Of a stretch of DNA of 64,000 bases, positions 8,515 to 16,376 are shown one piece after another. The notes below the pieces were generated by a model. It ran no database searches, was not told the origin of the DNA, and worked only from the letters and a program-made list of their open reading frames with translations. Position 1 is the stretch's first letter; every line of letters begins with the position of its first letter. The DNA comes from Actinomadura sp. DC4 (GTDB lineage: Bacteria > Actinomycetota > Actinomycetes > Streptosporangiales > Streptosporangiaceae). The stretch is from NCBI RefSeq assembly GCF_030406325.1, contig NZ_JAUEQY010000040.1:1-64000 (forward strand), read 5' to 3'. The position numbers and the translations under genes were made by a program.

Positions 8515-9279
8515 ATGGTCTTCGATGGGGAGATCGGCGGCGTCTCCCCCACCCGCGCGGGCTCGCTGCTCGCCGAACACGCCCGGCGGATCCTCGACCT
8601 GCAGGAGCGCATGCTCGCCGAGCTCACCGCCGCCGCCACCACGCCGGCCGGGCCCGTACGGCTCTGCGCGCCTGAGTCGATGTGCGCCTACCTCCTGGCG
8701 CCCCTCCTGTCCGAGCTGAGGAGGAGGCTGCCGGACGTACGCTGTCGCTGTTCCCCGCCGACACGCGCACGGCGCTGGCCTCACTCGCCGACCGCCGCGC
8801 CGACCTGGCCCTGGTCATCGAACCCTCGCTGAAGGCGGCCGACGTCGATCCGGTGGACCTGGGAGCGCAGCCGCTGTCCCTCGTCGCGGCCGCCGCGACC
8901 GGCCTTCACCGCCGCCGCCCCGTCACCCCGGCGGAGCTGGCCGCGGCCGGCGTCCTGCTGATGGAGGCGGGCTGCGCCTACAGCGACGAGCTCGCCGCCC
9001 TGGTCGCCTCCGCCGATCCCGCCGCGGCCCTGCCACGGTTCGGCGGCGTCGAGACGGTCAAGCGGTGCGTCGCGGCCGGTCTCGGGGCTGGCCCTGCTGC
9101 CGACGGTCACCGTCGCCGACGAACTGGCCGACGGCTGCCTCGCCGAGCTGCGCCCGCCCGGCGGCCTGGCTCCGCAGCACCTGTGGCTCGCGGAGCCGTC
9201 GTCCCGGTGGAGGTCGCCCGCCGTACGAGCCGTCCACGCCTTCCTCGGCGACACCGCACGTTTTCTACCGACGACATAA
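8515..9279 (+). pseudogene. LysR-family regulator, truncated and twice frameshifted
   Basis: Read in pieces, this is the effector-binding half of a LysR-type regulator. Frame one runs from 8515 (G-V-S-P-T-R-A-G, just after the usual HTH) to about 8740. A one-base deletion near 8740-8742 moves the continuation (LSLFPADTRTALASL...) to the next frame. An extra G at 9084-9087 restores the first frame for LALLPTVTVADELADG through TAA 9277-9279. The N-terminal HTH is absent, since only 40 bases separate it from the divergent phzF-like gene. Loss of the DNA-binding domain makes it non-functional even if the frameshifts are sequencing errors. Confidence 0.8.
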
Positions 9280-9394
9280 GGCTAATAACAGTAAAAATAT
9301 TTAATGTCGGCTATCTATCGTTTATCCGCATGCAGTGATTCGTTTTTCGACGGAAGCCACTAAAGAAGCATTTGCTTACGTCTAGACTCCGACG
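9280..9394. other. AT-rich gene-free stretch
   Basis: No gene or RNA motif is recognised. The stretch is unusually AT-rich (runs such as AAAAATATTTAA near 9293-9304) and leads into a set of three hairpins. It may be a remnant of foreign DNA or a promoter firing toward 9395. Confidence 0.3.
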
Positions 9395-9432
9395 CGGATC
9401 CCCCGGAGAGGTACGCCTCACCGGGGGATCCG
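9395..9432. terminator. Long hairpin with UACG loop
   Basis: CGGATCCCCCGG (9395-9406) pairs perfectly with 9421-9432. Inside, GAGG (9408-9411) pairs with CCTC (9416-9419) around a TACG tetraloop, giving about 16 pairs with one A-A mismatch. It lies between convergent genes, so it may be a bidirectional terminator, but the downstream strand has AGAAAAAC rather than a T-run. Confidence 0.55.
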
Positions 9433-9445
9433 AGAAAAACGGTGA

Positions 9446-9466
9446 CCCCTTGTTCGCGGCAAGGGG
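9446..9466. terminator. Second hairpin of the cluster
   Basis: CCCCTTG (9446-9452) pairs with CAAGGGG (9460-9466) around a seven-base loop; GTG/CAC outside extends it past one mismatch. It may add to termination or form part of a structured RNA with its two neighbours. Confidence 0.4.
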
Positions 9467-9497
9467 CCACTATGCCGCGACCGCGCGGAATCCCACT

Positions 9498-9537
9498 GTG
9501 AGGGGCGCTCGCCCGACGTCAGGCGGGCGCCTCTCAC
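9498..9537. terminator. Third hairpin of the cluster
   Basis: Sixteen bases at 9498-9513 pair with 9522-9537 (two G-U wobbles as RNA) around an eight-base loop. It sits about 60 bases beyond the stop codon of the minus-strand zinc-ribbon gene, where a terminator is expected. Confidence 0.5.
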
Positions 9538-9599
9538 GCCGTACGAACCGTAGCCGGTCACGGGCCCTCAACGCCGTCTGGACGCCGCCCGGCACCCGA

Positions 9600-9815
9600 T
9601 CAGGACGCGAACATCTCCAGATGCAGGCACCGCGGGCACCGGAAGGCCTCTACCCGCCACTTCGGCCGGCGCGCCAGCTTGGCACCGCCGAACACCCCGC
9701 GCTCCAGACGGCCCTCGACCCAGCGCGTGTATCCCGGCGAGCCCCCGCCGGAGTCCAGGATGAAACCCGGCTCCAGGCCCGTTGCGCCACAGTAGGTGCA
9801 TTTCAGCTCATTCAT
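9600..9815 (-). CDS. Small zinc-ribbon protein, 71 aa
   Basis: A short soluble protein with two CxxC knuckles, C-T-Y-C near residue 6 and C-P-R-C near residue 60, which together should bind one zinc ion. Between them is a glycine-rich stretch and a basic segment (KLARRPKWRVEAF). This arrangement fits small nucleic-acid-binding Zn-ribbon proteins of unknown role that are common in actinomycetes. The ATG at 9815 has only a weak ribosome site. It lies just downstream of nothing obvious on its strand: the ABC permease gene ends 24 bases beyond its start but reads the same way, so a polycistronic arrangement is possible. Confidence 0.7.
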   Translation of the reverse strand: MNELKCTYCGATGLEPGFILDSGGGSPGYTRWVEGRLERGVFGGAKLARRPKWRVEAFRCPRCLHLEMFAS

Positions 9816-9839
9816 TCTCGGGAGCGTAGCGGCGTCCCA

Positions 9840-10634
9840 TCAGACACTCTTCTGGTAGGACCGAAATGTCGCGACGGAAATCGCCACGCACGCCACCGCG
9901 AGGGCGAGCAGTCCGCCGCAGCGGATCGCGATGTCACCCCAGTCCGGATCGGCGCTGAGCGCCGATCGCCCCGCCTGCACGCCCCAGTTGAGCGGGTTGC
10001 AGGCCGCGATGTGCCGCATCCAGCCCGGCATCAGCGTGGGCGCCATGAACGCCGAGGACAGGAAGGTCAGCGGCAGCATGAAGAAGGTGTTGATCCCGAT
10101 GATCGCCTCACGCTGCCGTACGAGCATGCCGCAGGCGTTCGACAGGGTGCCGAACACGGTGGCGAGCAGGATCGACGCGACGACGATCACGGCCGGCCCG
10201 GTGATCCCGCCCGGATAGTGCGCCCCGCCGAGCCACCCGAGGAACAAGATGATCAGCGACTGGACCGTGGTGGTGACGGCCAGTTCGACGACGTTGGCGT
10301 TCATCAGCGCGACGCGGCTCGCCGGGGAGACGAGGAAGCGGTTGAGGGTACCCCGCTCGATCTCCTCCATCGCGCCCATGCCCGCCCACATGCTCCCGTT
10401 CATGGCGTTCATCGCCACGATGCCCGGGATCAGGTAGTCCAGGTACGAGCCGCCGGCGCCGAAACCGGGGATGTCGATGACCTTGCGGAACAGCTGCCCG
10501 AACAGGAACAGCCAGATCACCGGCTGGACCAGGCTGATCCCGACGAACGCCGGCTGCCGCAGGACGGCGTGCAGCCGCCGCCCGGTCAGGTGCCAGGTGT
10601 GGTTGATCGTGGTGTTGAGCTGCGCGGTGGCCAT
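9840..10634 (-). CDS. ABC-2 type transporter permease (DrrB-like)
   Basis: The membrane half of a two-component exporter, 264 aa with six predicted membrane segments. It shows the ABC-2 signature region around EEIERGTLNRFLVSP and a conserved N-terminal arginine-rich amphipathic helix, as in DrrB-type daunorubicin/antibiotic exporters. Its ATG overlaps the TAA of the ATPase gene by one base (TAATG), so the two proteins are translationally coupled and form one transporter. The PadR gene upstream on the same strand probably controls them. The substrate is unknown; such pairs export hydrophobic drugs or lipids. Confidence 0.9.
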   Translation of the reverse strand: MATAQLNTTINHTWHLTGRRLHAVLRQPAFVGISLVQPVIWLFLFGQLFRKVIDIPGFGAGGSYLDYLIPGIVAMNAMNGSMWAGMGAMEEIERGTLNRFLVSPASRVALMNANVVELAVTTTVQSLIILFLGWLGGAHYPGGITGPAVIVVASILLATVFGTLSNACGMLVRQREAIIGINTFFMLPLTFLSSAFMAPTLMPGWMRHIAACNPLNWGVQAGRSALSADPDWGDIAIRCGGLLALAVACVAISVATFRSYQKSV

Positions 10635-11638
10635 TATCGGATCGCCCCTTCGAGGTCCTTGTCGCTTCCGGGGGATTCCGCCTCGCTGTAGCGGCGCCCG
10701 GTGTGCCGCAGGTAGACGTCGTCCAGCGAGGGCCGGGCGACGGTGACGGACGCGGCGGGCGCGCCGGCCCGCTCCAGCGCGGCAAGGATGCCGGGAACGG
10801 CGGCGGCGCCGTCGTCGCTGCGCGCGCTGAGGTTCCGCCCGGCGCCCTGGACCTCCCGTACGGCGGGCAGCCCGGCGAGCGCCCCGCGGGCGGTCTCCGC
10901 GTCGGTCTCCCCCGCCAGTTCCAGGTGCACGGCGTCGCCGTGCAGTTCGCCCTTGAGCTCGTCCGGGGTGCCCTCGGCGACGACCCGCCCGTGGTCCACG
11001 ATGGCCAGGCCGCGGGCGAGCCGGTCCGCCTCTTCCAGGTAGTGCGTGGTGAGGAGCACGGTCAGGCCCTCCTCGCCGGCGAGCCGGGAGATCTCCGCCC
11101 ACATCGCGGCACGGGCCTCGGGGTCCAGCCCGGTCGTCGGCTCGTCGAGGAAGAGCACCTGTGGCCGGTGCACGAGGCCGAGCGCCACGTCGAGCCGGCG
11201 CTGCATGCCGCCGGAGTAGGTCTTGACGAGGCGGCCGGCGGCCTCCGTCAGGTCGAAGCGCGCGAGGAGTTCTTCGGCGCGAGCCCTCGCCGCGCCGCCC
11301 ATCCCGTACAGGCGGCCCTGCAGGATGAGGTTCTCCCGGCCGGTGGCCATGGGGTCGCTGCCGGAGCGTTGCGCGACGACGCCGATCGCGCGCCGTACGC
11401 GGTCGGGCCTGCGCAGCACGTCGATGCCCTCGACGGTCGCCGCGCCCTCGTCGGGCCGGGCGAGAGTGGTCAGGATCTTGACGGCGGTGGACTTGCCGGC
11501 GCCGTTCGGGCCCAGCAGGCCGAACACGGTGCCGCTCGGGACGGTGATGTCGAGTCCGTCGAGGGCCCGGATATCCGGCTTTCCCCTCAGCGGGTAGGTC
11601 TTGACGAGGCCACAGGCCTCGATGGCGTTTTCGGGCAT
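10634..11638 (-). CDS. ABC transporter ATP-binding protein (DrrA-like)
   Basis: The 334-aa ATPase energises the adjacent ABC-2 permease. It has Walker A GPNGAGKST, a Q-loop (VVAQRS), the signature YSGGMQRR, Walker B VLFLDEPTTGLDP and the switch His in TTHYLEEAD. A DrrA-type C-terminal extension of about 90 residues follows. ATG 11638 is preferred because GGAGG lies 12 bases upstream; ATG 11650 would start directly on that site and leave no spacing. It is downstream of, and probably co-transcribed with, the PadR-family gene. Confidence 0.92.
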   Translation of the reverse strand: MPENAIEACGLVKTYPLRGKPDIRALDGLDITVPSGTVFGLLGPNGAGKSTAVKILTTLARPDEGAATVEGIDVLRRPDRVRRAIGVVAQRSGSDPMATGRENLILQGRLYGMGGAARARAEELLARFDLTEAAGRLVKTYSGGMQRRLDVALGLVHRPQVLFLDEPTTGLDPEARAAMWAEISRLAGEEGLTVLLTTHYLEEADRLARGLAIVDHGRVVAEGTPDELKGELHGDAVHLELAGETDAETARGALAGLPAVREVQGAGRNLSARSDDGAAAVPGILAALERAGAPAASVTVARPSLDDVYLRHTGRRYSEAESPGSDKDLEGAIR

Positions 11639-11804
11639 GGTCGTACCCATCCTCCGGTCGTGTCTGCGAACCGGCCGGAGGCGAGCGCCCGCAGGTAGGC
11701 TGGGCGCGCGGCACCTCGGCCACGGCTCGATGGTGCTGGCGACCCCGGCGCGGTGCTCCAGGTCTGTGGCGGACGGGTGCACCAAGCCGGGGGTTTCTCA
11801 TCGG

Positions 11805-12488
11805 CTATCCGGGCTCATCGACCTCGCTCTCGCGTCCGGCGCGATCGGCCTTGGCCCAGTCGCGCTGCGCCCACTCGCCGGGAAACTCCCCGGTCTTGTG
11901 CCAGGTGCGCCAGTGGTCGACGCCCTCGAGCGACCCATCGGTCAGCTCGGCGATCATCCCGCGCACCCAGTCGGTCTCGGCCTGCTTCATGGCCAGGGAG
12001 TATTCGGACTCCACCAGGAACAGCCGGGGCAGCCTCTGCTCGACGATCAGCTCGTGCAGGGTGGCCCTCGTGCCGGCGAGTTCGACCTCCAGCATCCGGA
12101 GCCGCTCGGTGAGCAGCGCGATGACGTCGTCGGGCGGCAGGACGCCGATCAGCGACAGGGCGGCCTCGAAGAGGGGATATTCCTTGGCGGGTTCGCTGAT
12201 GAGCTCACGCAGGCGGTCGTGGAGCTCGTCCCGGCCGTCGCCGGTGAGCCGGTAGACGGTCCGCTCGGGCCGGCGGCCGGGCTTCGCGGTGCCCTCGGCG
12301 GTGACGAAGCCCTGGTCCTCCAGGCTCTGCACGACGGTGTAGAGCGAGCCGTAACGGATCTTGACCGACTGGTCCTTGCCGCGGCGTTTGAGGAGGCGGG
12401 CGATCTCGTACGGGTGCGTGGGCCCCTCGCTGAGCGTGGCGAGCACGGACAGCGCGAGCGGGCTGGTCACCCTGCGGCTCCTGGCCAT
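11805..12488 (-). CDS. PadR-family transcriptional regulator
   Basis: A 227-aa winged-helix repressor. The N-terminal 80 residues carry the PadR core (LALSVLATLSEGPTHPYEI, then GSLYTVVQSLEDQGFV and a beta wing), followed by a helical C-terminal domain (Vir_C-like) that mediates dimerisation. GGAGG eight bases before ATG 12488 supports the start. A palindrome just upstream (12514-12533) is a likely autoregulatory operator. The DrrAB-type exporter follows on the same strand 167 bases later, the classic layout for a ligand-released repressor of a drug exporter. Confidence 0.9.
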   Translation of the reverse strand: MARSRRVTSPLALSVLATLSEGPTHPYEIARLLKRRGKDQSVKIRYGSLYTVVQSLEDQGFVTAEGTAKPGRRPERTVYRLTGDGRDELHDRLRELISEPAKEYPLFEAALSLIGVLPPDDVIALLTERLRMLEVELAGTRATLHELIVEQRLPRLFLVESEYSLAMKQAETDWVRGMIAELTDGSLEGVDHWRTWHKTGEFPGEWAQRDWAKADRAGRESEVDEPG

Positions 12489-12513
12489 CGCCGTCGCCTC
12501 CACGCTCGGTCCG

Positions 12514-12533
12514 TATATTCGTAGCCGAATATA
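12514..12533. promoter_or_regulatory. Palindromic operator before the padR-like gene
   Basis: TATATTCG (12514-12521) and CGAATATA (12526-12533) are perfect inverted arms around TAGC, 26 bases upstream of the PadR start codon. AT-rich dyads of this size are typical PadR binding sites; autoregulation is inferred. Confidence 0.6.
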
Positions 12534-12540
12534 GGACGAG

Positions 12541-13057
12541 ACAGCGCGAGAAGACAAGTTATATCGCGAAATGTCTCCACATCGGAGAGTCGCTGCGACG
12601 GCGGGTGACGGCTCCGGGGCGTTGCGTAGCCGTCGAGGTCTGCCGGACTGTGCCGTCACACCCCGGCCCACTTCGGCACTGGAACGGTCAGCGGAAACGT
12701 CGAGAAGCGCAATTGATTGCCGCGGACATCTCCGGGAATGCCGTACTCCGGGAGGCCGGAAAACAGGCAAGGAAGCCGAGCGGCAATGCCGACGATTCGA
12801 ATCGTTGCTCGACTCTAAAAGTCCGCGTCACAACAACGGACAGAACTACCCAAAATATGACTTATCGGCACAAATAGCCGCCGACGCCCGGAACCTATCC
12901 CTGAATTTGGGCGCGCCAATAACGCCTTTCAGAAGACAACCGCCGGTGAGCGCAGGTAACATGTCCAGCTCTCGCGGCACCCGACAGCGCGATCCGACCT
13001 CCTGGAGATGGCAGATACGCATCGCCCGGGGCCACCCGACTTCAGTCAAGATATGAA
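12541..13057. promoter_or_regulatory. Long 5' region of the Fxs locus
   Basis: This 517-base stretch between padR and the FxSxx precursor gene has open frames but none with the GC3 bias of its neighbours. Base composition drops to a more AT-rich profile between about 12780 and 12930. It must hold the promoter of the Fxs operon and possibly a long leader. I see no clear sigma-factor box, riboswitch or repeat. Confidence 0.4.
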
Positions 13058-13249
13058 ATGGATAGACACGTGACAGCTCCGGCTTCCGCCACCAAGATTA
13101 TTGAAATCTCCTCAGAAGTCAAGGATCTGCGTGGTGTACCGATAAAGAGCATTCGCGACGACGAGGCGCGCGCCATCCTGCACCGGCTGGTCGAGGAGGA
13201 CCCGGCCCGGCGTAAGCCTCCGGTGGCGGCCTTCAATTCGCATATCTGA
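13058..13249 (+). CDS. fxsA: FxSxx-COOH precursor peptide (RiPP)
   Basis: A 63-aa precursor of the FxSxx-COOH family, ending in F-N-S-H-I directly before TGA, an exact match to the family's defining C-terminus. The central part (KDLRGVPIKSIRDDEARAIL...) follows the family pattern of a short, acidic, helical leader. In this family the radical SAM partner FxsB is known or predicted to link the Phe ring to the Ser beta-carbon, giving a three-residue cyclophane; here that would involve Phe59 and Ser61. GTG 13070 (59-aa product, GGA seven bases upstream) is an alternative start. fxsB begins 18 bases downstream. The final function of the peptide is unknown. Confidence 0.85.
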   Translation: MDRHVTAPASATKIIEISSEVKDLRGVPIKSIRDDEARAILHRLVEEDPARRKPPVAAFNSHI

Positions 13250-13267
13250 GCCCGGATAGGCGAACAC

Positions 13268-15496
13268 ATGCCATTCCGGCAGTTCGTCATGAAGGTACAC
13301 AGCAGATGTGACCTTGCATGCGACCACTGCTACGTCTACGAGCACGCGGACCAGAGCTGGCGCACCCGGCCGCGCGTCATGACGGCCGCCACCGCCGCGC
13401 AGGCGGCGGCGCGCATCGGCGAGCACGTCAAACGGCACGACCTCGCCGGGATCCGCATCGTGCTCCACGGAGGCGAGCCGCTACTCGCCGGCCGTGACGG
13501 GTTAGACGCGATCATCAGCACGCTCCGTACGGACCTCGACGGTCTGTGCGACGTGGAGTTCCGCGTGCACACCAACGGCCTGCGGATGGACGCCGCCTTC
13601 TGCGAGCTCTTCCGCAGACACGACGTGAAGGTCGGCGTCTCACTCGACGGCGACCGGGCCGGAAACGACCGGCACCGGCGGTTCGCCGACGGGCGCGGCA
13701 GCCACGACCAGGTCGTGGCCGCCGTCGACCTGATCCGCCGTGAGATCCCCGGCCTGTTCGCGGGGCTCCTCTGCACGATCGACGTGCGCAACGACCCGAT
13801 CGCCTGTTACGAGGCGCTGATCGGTCACGCGCCGCCCGCGATCGACTTCCTCCTGCCCCACGCGACCTGGGACGCGCCGCCGCACCGTCCGGCCGACCGG
13901 GCGTACGCGCGGTGGCTCATCGAGATCTTCGACCGCTGGCAGGCCGACGGCATGCCGGTCCCCGTCCGCGTCTTCGACTCGATCATCCGGACCACGCACG
14001 GCGCGGAGAGCCTCACCGAGGCGTTCGGACTGGAGCCCAGCGACCTGGTCGTGATCGAGACCGACGGCGCCCTGGAGCAGGCGGACTCCCTCAAGACCAG
14101 CTACGACGGCGCCCCGGCCACCGGATTCGACCTCTTCCGCAACAGCCTCGACGAGGTGGCCCGCCACCCGGGCATCCTGGCCCGGCAGAGCGGGCTCGAC
14201 GGCCTCTGCGCGACCTGCAGGGACTGCCCGGTCGTCGCCAGCTGCGGGGGCGGGCTCTTCGCGCACCGCTACCGCACGGGGTCCGGCTTCGACAATCCGA
14301 GCGTCTACTGCGACGACCTGCTCCCCCTCATCGAGCACGTACGGCAGCGGACGCGGCGCCCGGCGCTCACGCTCCCGGCCGCGGTCCTCGACGAACTCGC
14401 CGCCGGCTACGGCGGACCGGACGCGATCGGTCACCTGGACGCGGGCCAGCAGACGCTGCGCAGGGCGTTCCTGTCATCGGTCGGCCACGACTCCGGCGCG
14501 GCCTGGGACGTGCTCGCCCTGGTCGACCGGACCGACCCCGGCGCCCTCGACGCCGTGCTCGCCCACCCGTACGTCCGCGTGTGGGCGGTGGAGTGCCTGC
14601 GCGGCCGCGCGGACGCCGGGCAGCTGGCCGCCGTCGCCGCGGCGGCCGCGGTCCGCGCCGGTGTGGAGACCACGCTCACGGTGCCCGTACACGACGGGAT
14701 CGTGCACCTTCCCACGCTGGGCGGCTGGGCGGTGGACGGGGTGGAGAGCGTTCCGGTCGAGGTCGGAGGCGGCCTCTGCCGGCTCCCGGACGGCGCCTCT
14801 CCCCTGCCCGCGCGCCGGCTGACCGCCGACGGGATCGAGGTCGCGTTAGAGGACACCGATCCGTTCCGCGACTGCCATCAGTGGCCCGCCGCGCCCCGGC
14901 TCGGCGACGAGGAGTTCGAGCGCTGGCAGCGGACGTTCGCCTGGGCGTGGGAGCTGGTCCGGCGCGACCATCCCGCCTACGCCGCCGGGCTTGCCGCGGG
15001 CCTGTCCACGATCGTGCCGCTGGCGCCCGCCGGGGCCGGGCACGACGTCAGCTCGACCGCGCGCGAGGCGTACGGCTCGGTCGCGATCGCGCTGCCCGAG
15101 GACCCCGAGGTGCTGGCGCTCCTGCTGATCCATGAGTTCCAGCACGTGAAGCTGGGCGCGGTCCTGGACCTCTTCGACCTCTACGACCGGTCGGAGAGCC
15201 GGCTGTTCCACGCGCCCTGGCGGGAGGATCCCCGGCCGCTGGAGGGGCTGCTCCAGGGAGCGTACGCGCATGTCGCTGTCGTCGACTACTGGCGCGCGCG
15301 CCGCCTGCTGCCCACCGGCGCGGAGGCCGCGGGCGCCAGGTTCGCCCGCTGGCGCGCGGACACCGCCGGGGCGATCAGGACGCTGCAGGACTCCGGCGCC
15401 CTGACCGAGCTGGGAGAACGCTTCGTCGCCGGGATGAGCGCCACGGTCACGCCCTGGCTCGACGAGCCCGAGTCCGTCCCGGGACACCCCCGGTGA
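13268..15496 (+). CDS. fxsB: FxsB: radical SAM/SPASM cyclophane maturase fused to HExxH domain
   Basis: A 742-aa fusion. Residues 1-360 form a radical SAM enzyme with the cluster motif C14-x3-C18-x2-C21, then a SPASM-type cluster region with Cys at 314, 317, 320, 326 and 348. Residues from about 370 to 742 are the extension domain seen on FxsB proteins. In many relatives this is called an inactivated metallohydrolase, but here H-E-F-Q-H at 622-626 is intact and a downstream R-P-L-E-G could supply a third metal ligand. The expected substrate is the peptide encoded just upstream. It has TTA leucine codons at residues 79 and 527. Its TGA overlaps the next GTG by four bases. Confidence 0.92.
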   Translation: MPFRQFVMKVHSRCDLACDHCYVYEHADQSWRTRPRVMTAATAAQAAARIGEHVKRHDLAGIRIVLHGGEPLLAGRDGLDAIISTLRTDLDGLCDVEFRVHTNGLRMDAAFCELFRRHDVKVGVSLDGDRAGNDRHRRFADGRGSHDQVVAAVDLIRREIPGLFAGLLCTIDVRNDPIACYEALIGHAPPAIDFLLPHATWDAPPHRPADRAYARWLIEIFDRWQADGMPVPVRVFDSIIRTTHGAESLTEAFGLEPSDLVVIETDGALEQADSLKTSYDGAPATGFDLFRNSLDEVARHPGILARQSGLDGLCATCRDCPVVASCGGGLFAHRYRTGSGFDNPSVYCDDLLPLIEHVRQRTRRPALTLPAAVLDELAAGYGGPDAIGHLDAGQQTLRRAFLSSVGHDSGAAWDVLALVDRTDPGALDAVLAHPYVRVWAVECLRGRADAGQLAAVAAAAAVRAGVETTLTVPVHDGIVHLPTLGGWAVDGVESVPVEVGGGLCRLPDGASPLPARRLTADGIEVALEDTDPFRDCHQWPAAPRLGDEEFERWQRTFAWAWELVRRDHPAYAAGLAAGLSTIVPLAPAGAGHDVSSTAREAYGSVAIALPEDPEVLALLLIHEFQHVKLGAVLDLFDLYDRSESRLFHAPWREDPRPLEGLLQGAYAHVAVVDYWRARRLLPTGAEAAGARFARWRADTAGAIRTLQDSGALTELGERFVAGMSATVTPWLDEPESVPGHPR

Positions 15497-16299
15497 GCGT
15501 CGGCGCCGTCGCCACCGCCCGCGTCACGTCCGCGTCGCTGGCCCAGGATCTGCGGCGGCTCGGCATGGCGGAGGGCTCCTGCGTCCTGCTCCACGTCTCC
15601 CTGCGAGGTCTCGGCGAGGTCGAGGGAGGGCCGGCGGCGGTCGTGGAGGCGGTCCGCACCGTGATCGGCGCCGGCGGGACGATCGTCGTGCCGACCACCA
15701 CCGACGGCAACTCCGACACCTCGCGCGCCTACCGCGAACGGACGCGGGGCATGTCCCCGCTGCGGCGCCGCCTGCACCGCCGCCGGATGCCCGCCTTCGA
15801 CCCCGCCTCGACCCCGTCCAGCGCGGGAGCCGTCGCGGAGTTCGTGCGCACCCGCGACGGGGCGGTCCGCAGCGAGCATCCGCAGTCGTCGTTCGCGGCG
15901 ATCGGGCCGGCCGCCGGCGCTCTCATGGGCGGCCACGCGCCCGACTGCCATCTCGGGGAGGCCTCCCCGCTCGCCCGGCTGTACGAGACCGGCGCCCACA
16001 TCCTCATGCTGGGCATCGGGTACGCCGCCTGCACCGCGTTCCACCTCGCGGAGTACCGCTACGCCCCGGACCCGCCCACGCGCCGCTACGCCTGTGTCGT
16101 CCGGCGGGGCCGCCGGGCCCGGTGGTGGAGCTATGAGGACGTCGTCCTGGACGACAGTGAGTTCTCCGTCATCGGCGCGGAGCTCGACGCGACGGCACTC
16201 GTCCGCCACAGCGCCGTGGGCCGGGCGGACGGCCGGCTGATCCGGCTCGACGAGGCCGTACGCTTCGCGGCGGGCTGGTTCGCCGCACGGAGACGGTGA
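15493..16299 (+). CDS. AAC(3)-family N-acetyltransferase of the Fxs locus
   Basis: A 268-aa protein of the aminoglycoside 3-N-acetyltransferase (antibiotic_NAT) fold. Family marks include VLLHVSLRGLG near the start, T-I-V-V-P-T, the segment R-S-E-H-P-Q-S-S-F-A-A-I-G around residue 130, and H-L-G-E-A-S-P-L-A-R-L-Y-E with the conserved His. It overlaps fxsB by four bases (GTGA), so it is translated with the maturase. Members of this family recur in FxSxx-COOH loci, where acetyl- or acyl-transfer to the peptide or a partner is more plausible than antibiotic resistance; that is inference. Confidence 0.88.
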   Translation: MSVGAVATARVTSASLAQDLRRLGMAEGSCVLLHVSLRGLGEVEGGPAAVVEAVRTVIGAGGTIVVPTTTDGNSDTSRAYRERTRGMSPLRRRLHRRRMPAFDPASTPSSAGAVAEFVRTRDGAVRSEHPQSSFAAIGPAAGALMGGHAPDCHLGEASPLARLYETGAHILMLGIGYAACTAFHLAEYRYAPDPPTRRYACVVRRGRRARWWSYEDVVLDDSEFSVIGAELDATALVRHSAVGRADGRLIRLDEAVRFAAGWFAARRR

Positions 16300-16314
16300 C
16301 GCCCGAAATAGTGG

Positions 16315-16356
16315 CTATATGAGATTGATGCGAGACTGAGCCGCCTTTCCATATAG
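16315..16356. promoter_or_regulatory. CTATATG/CATATAG dyad before fxsC
   Basis: CTATATG (16315-16321) and CATATAG (16350-16356) are perfect inverted repeats 28 bases apart in the 77-base gap between the acetyltransferase and fxsC. The gap is AT-rich, so it may hold a second promoter and operator for fxsC and the TPR gene. Confidence 0.35.
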
Positions 16357-16376
16357 TTGTCGCGAAAGGGGGCAGG

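Noticed and set aside
6313-8832. Very long plus-strand frame (839 residues) across the MFS and phzF genes
   Set aside because: It is an Arg/Ala-rich shadow of two well-defined genes; only its last part coincides with the real LysR remnant.
9372-10691. 439-residue plus-strand frame over the hairpin cluster and ABC permease
   Set aside because: It crosses hairpins and runs antisense to a clear ABC permease gene; no coding character of its own.
12571-13056. 161-residue plus-strand frame just before fxsA
   Set aside because: Third-position GC is not raised, no ribosome site precedes it, and the sequence shows no fold; treated as the 5' region of the Fxs operon.
15493-16299. Aminoglycoside resistance gene
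   Set aside because: The fold fits, but the 4-nt overlap with fxsB and the recurring association of this family with FxSxx loci point to peptide chemistry.
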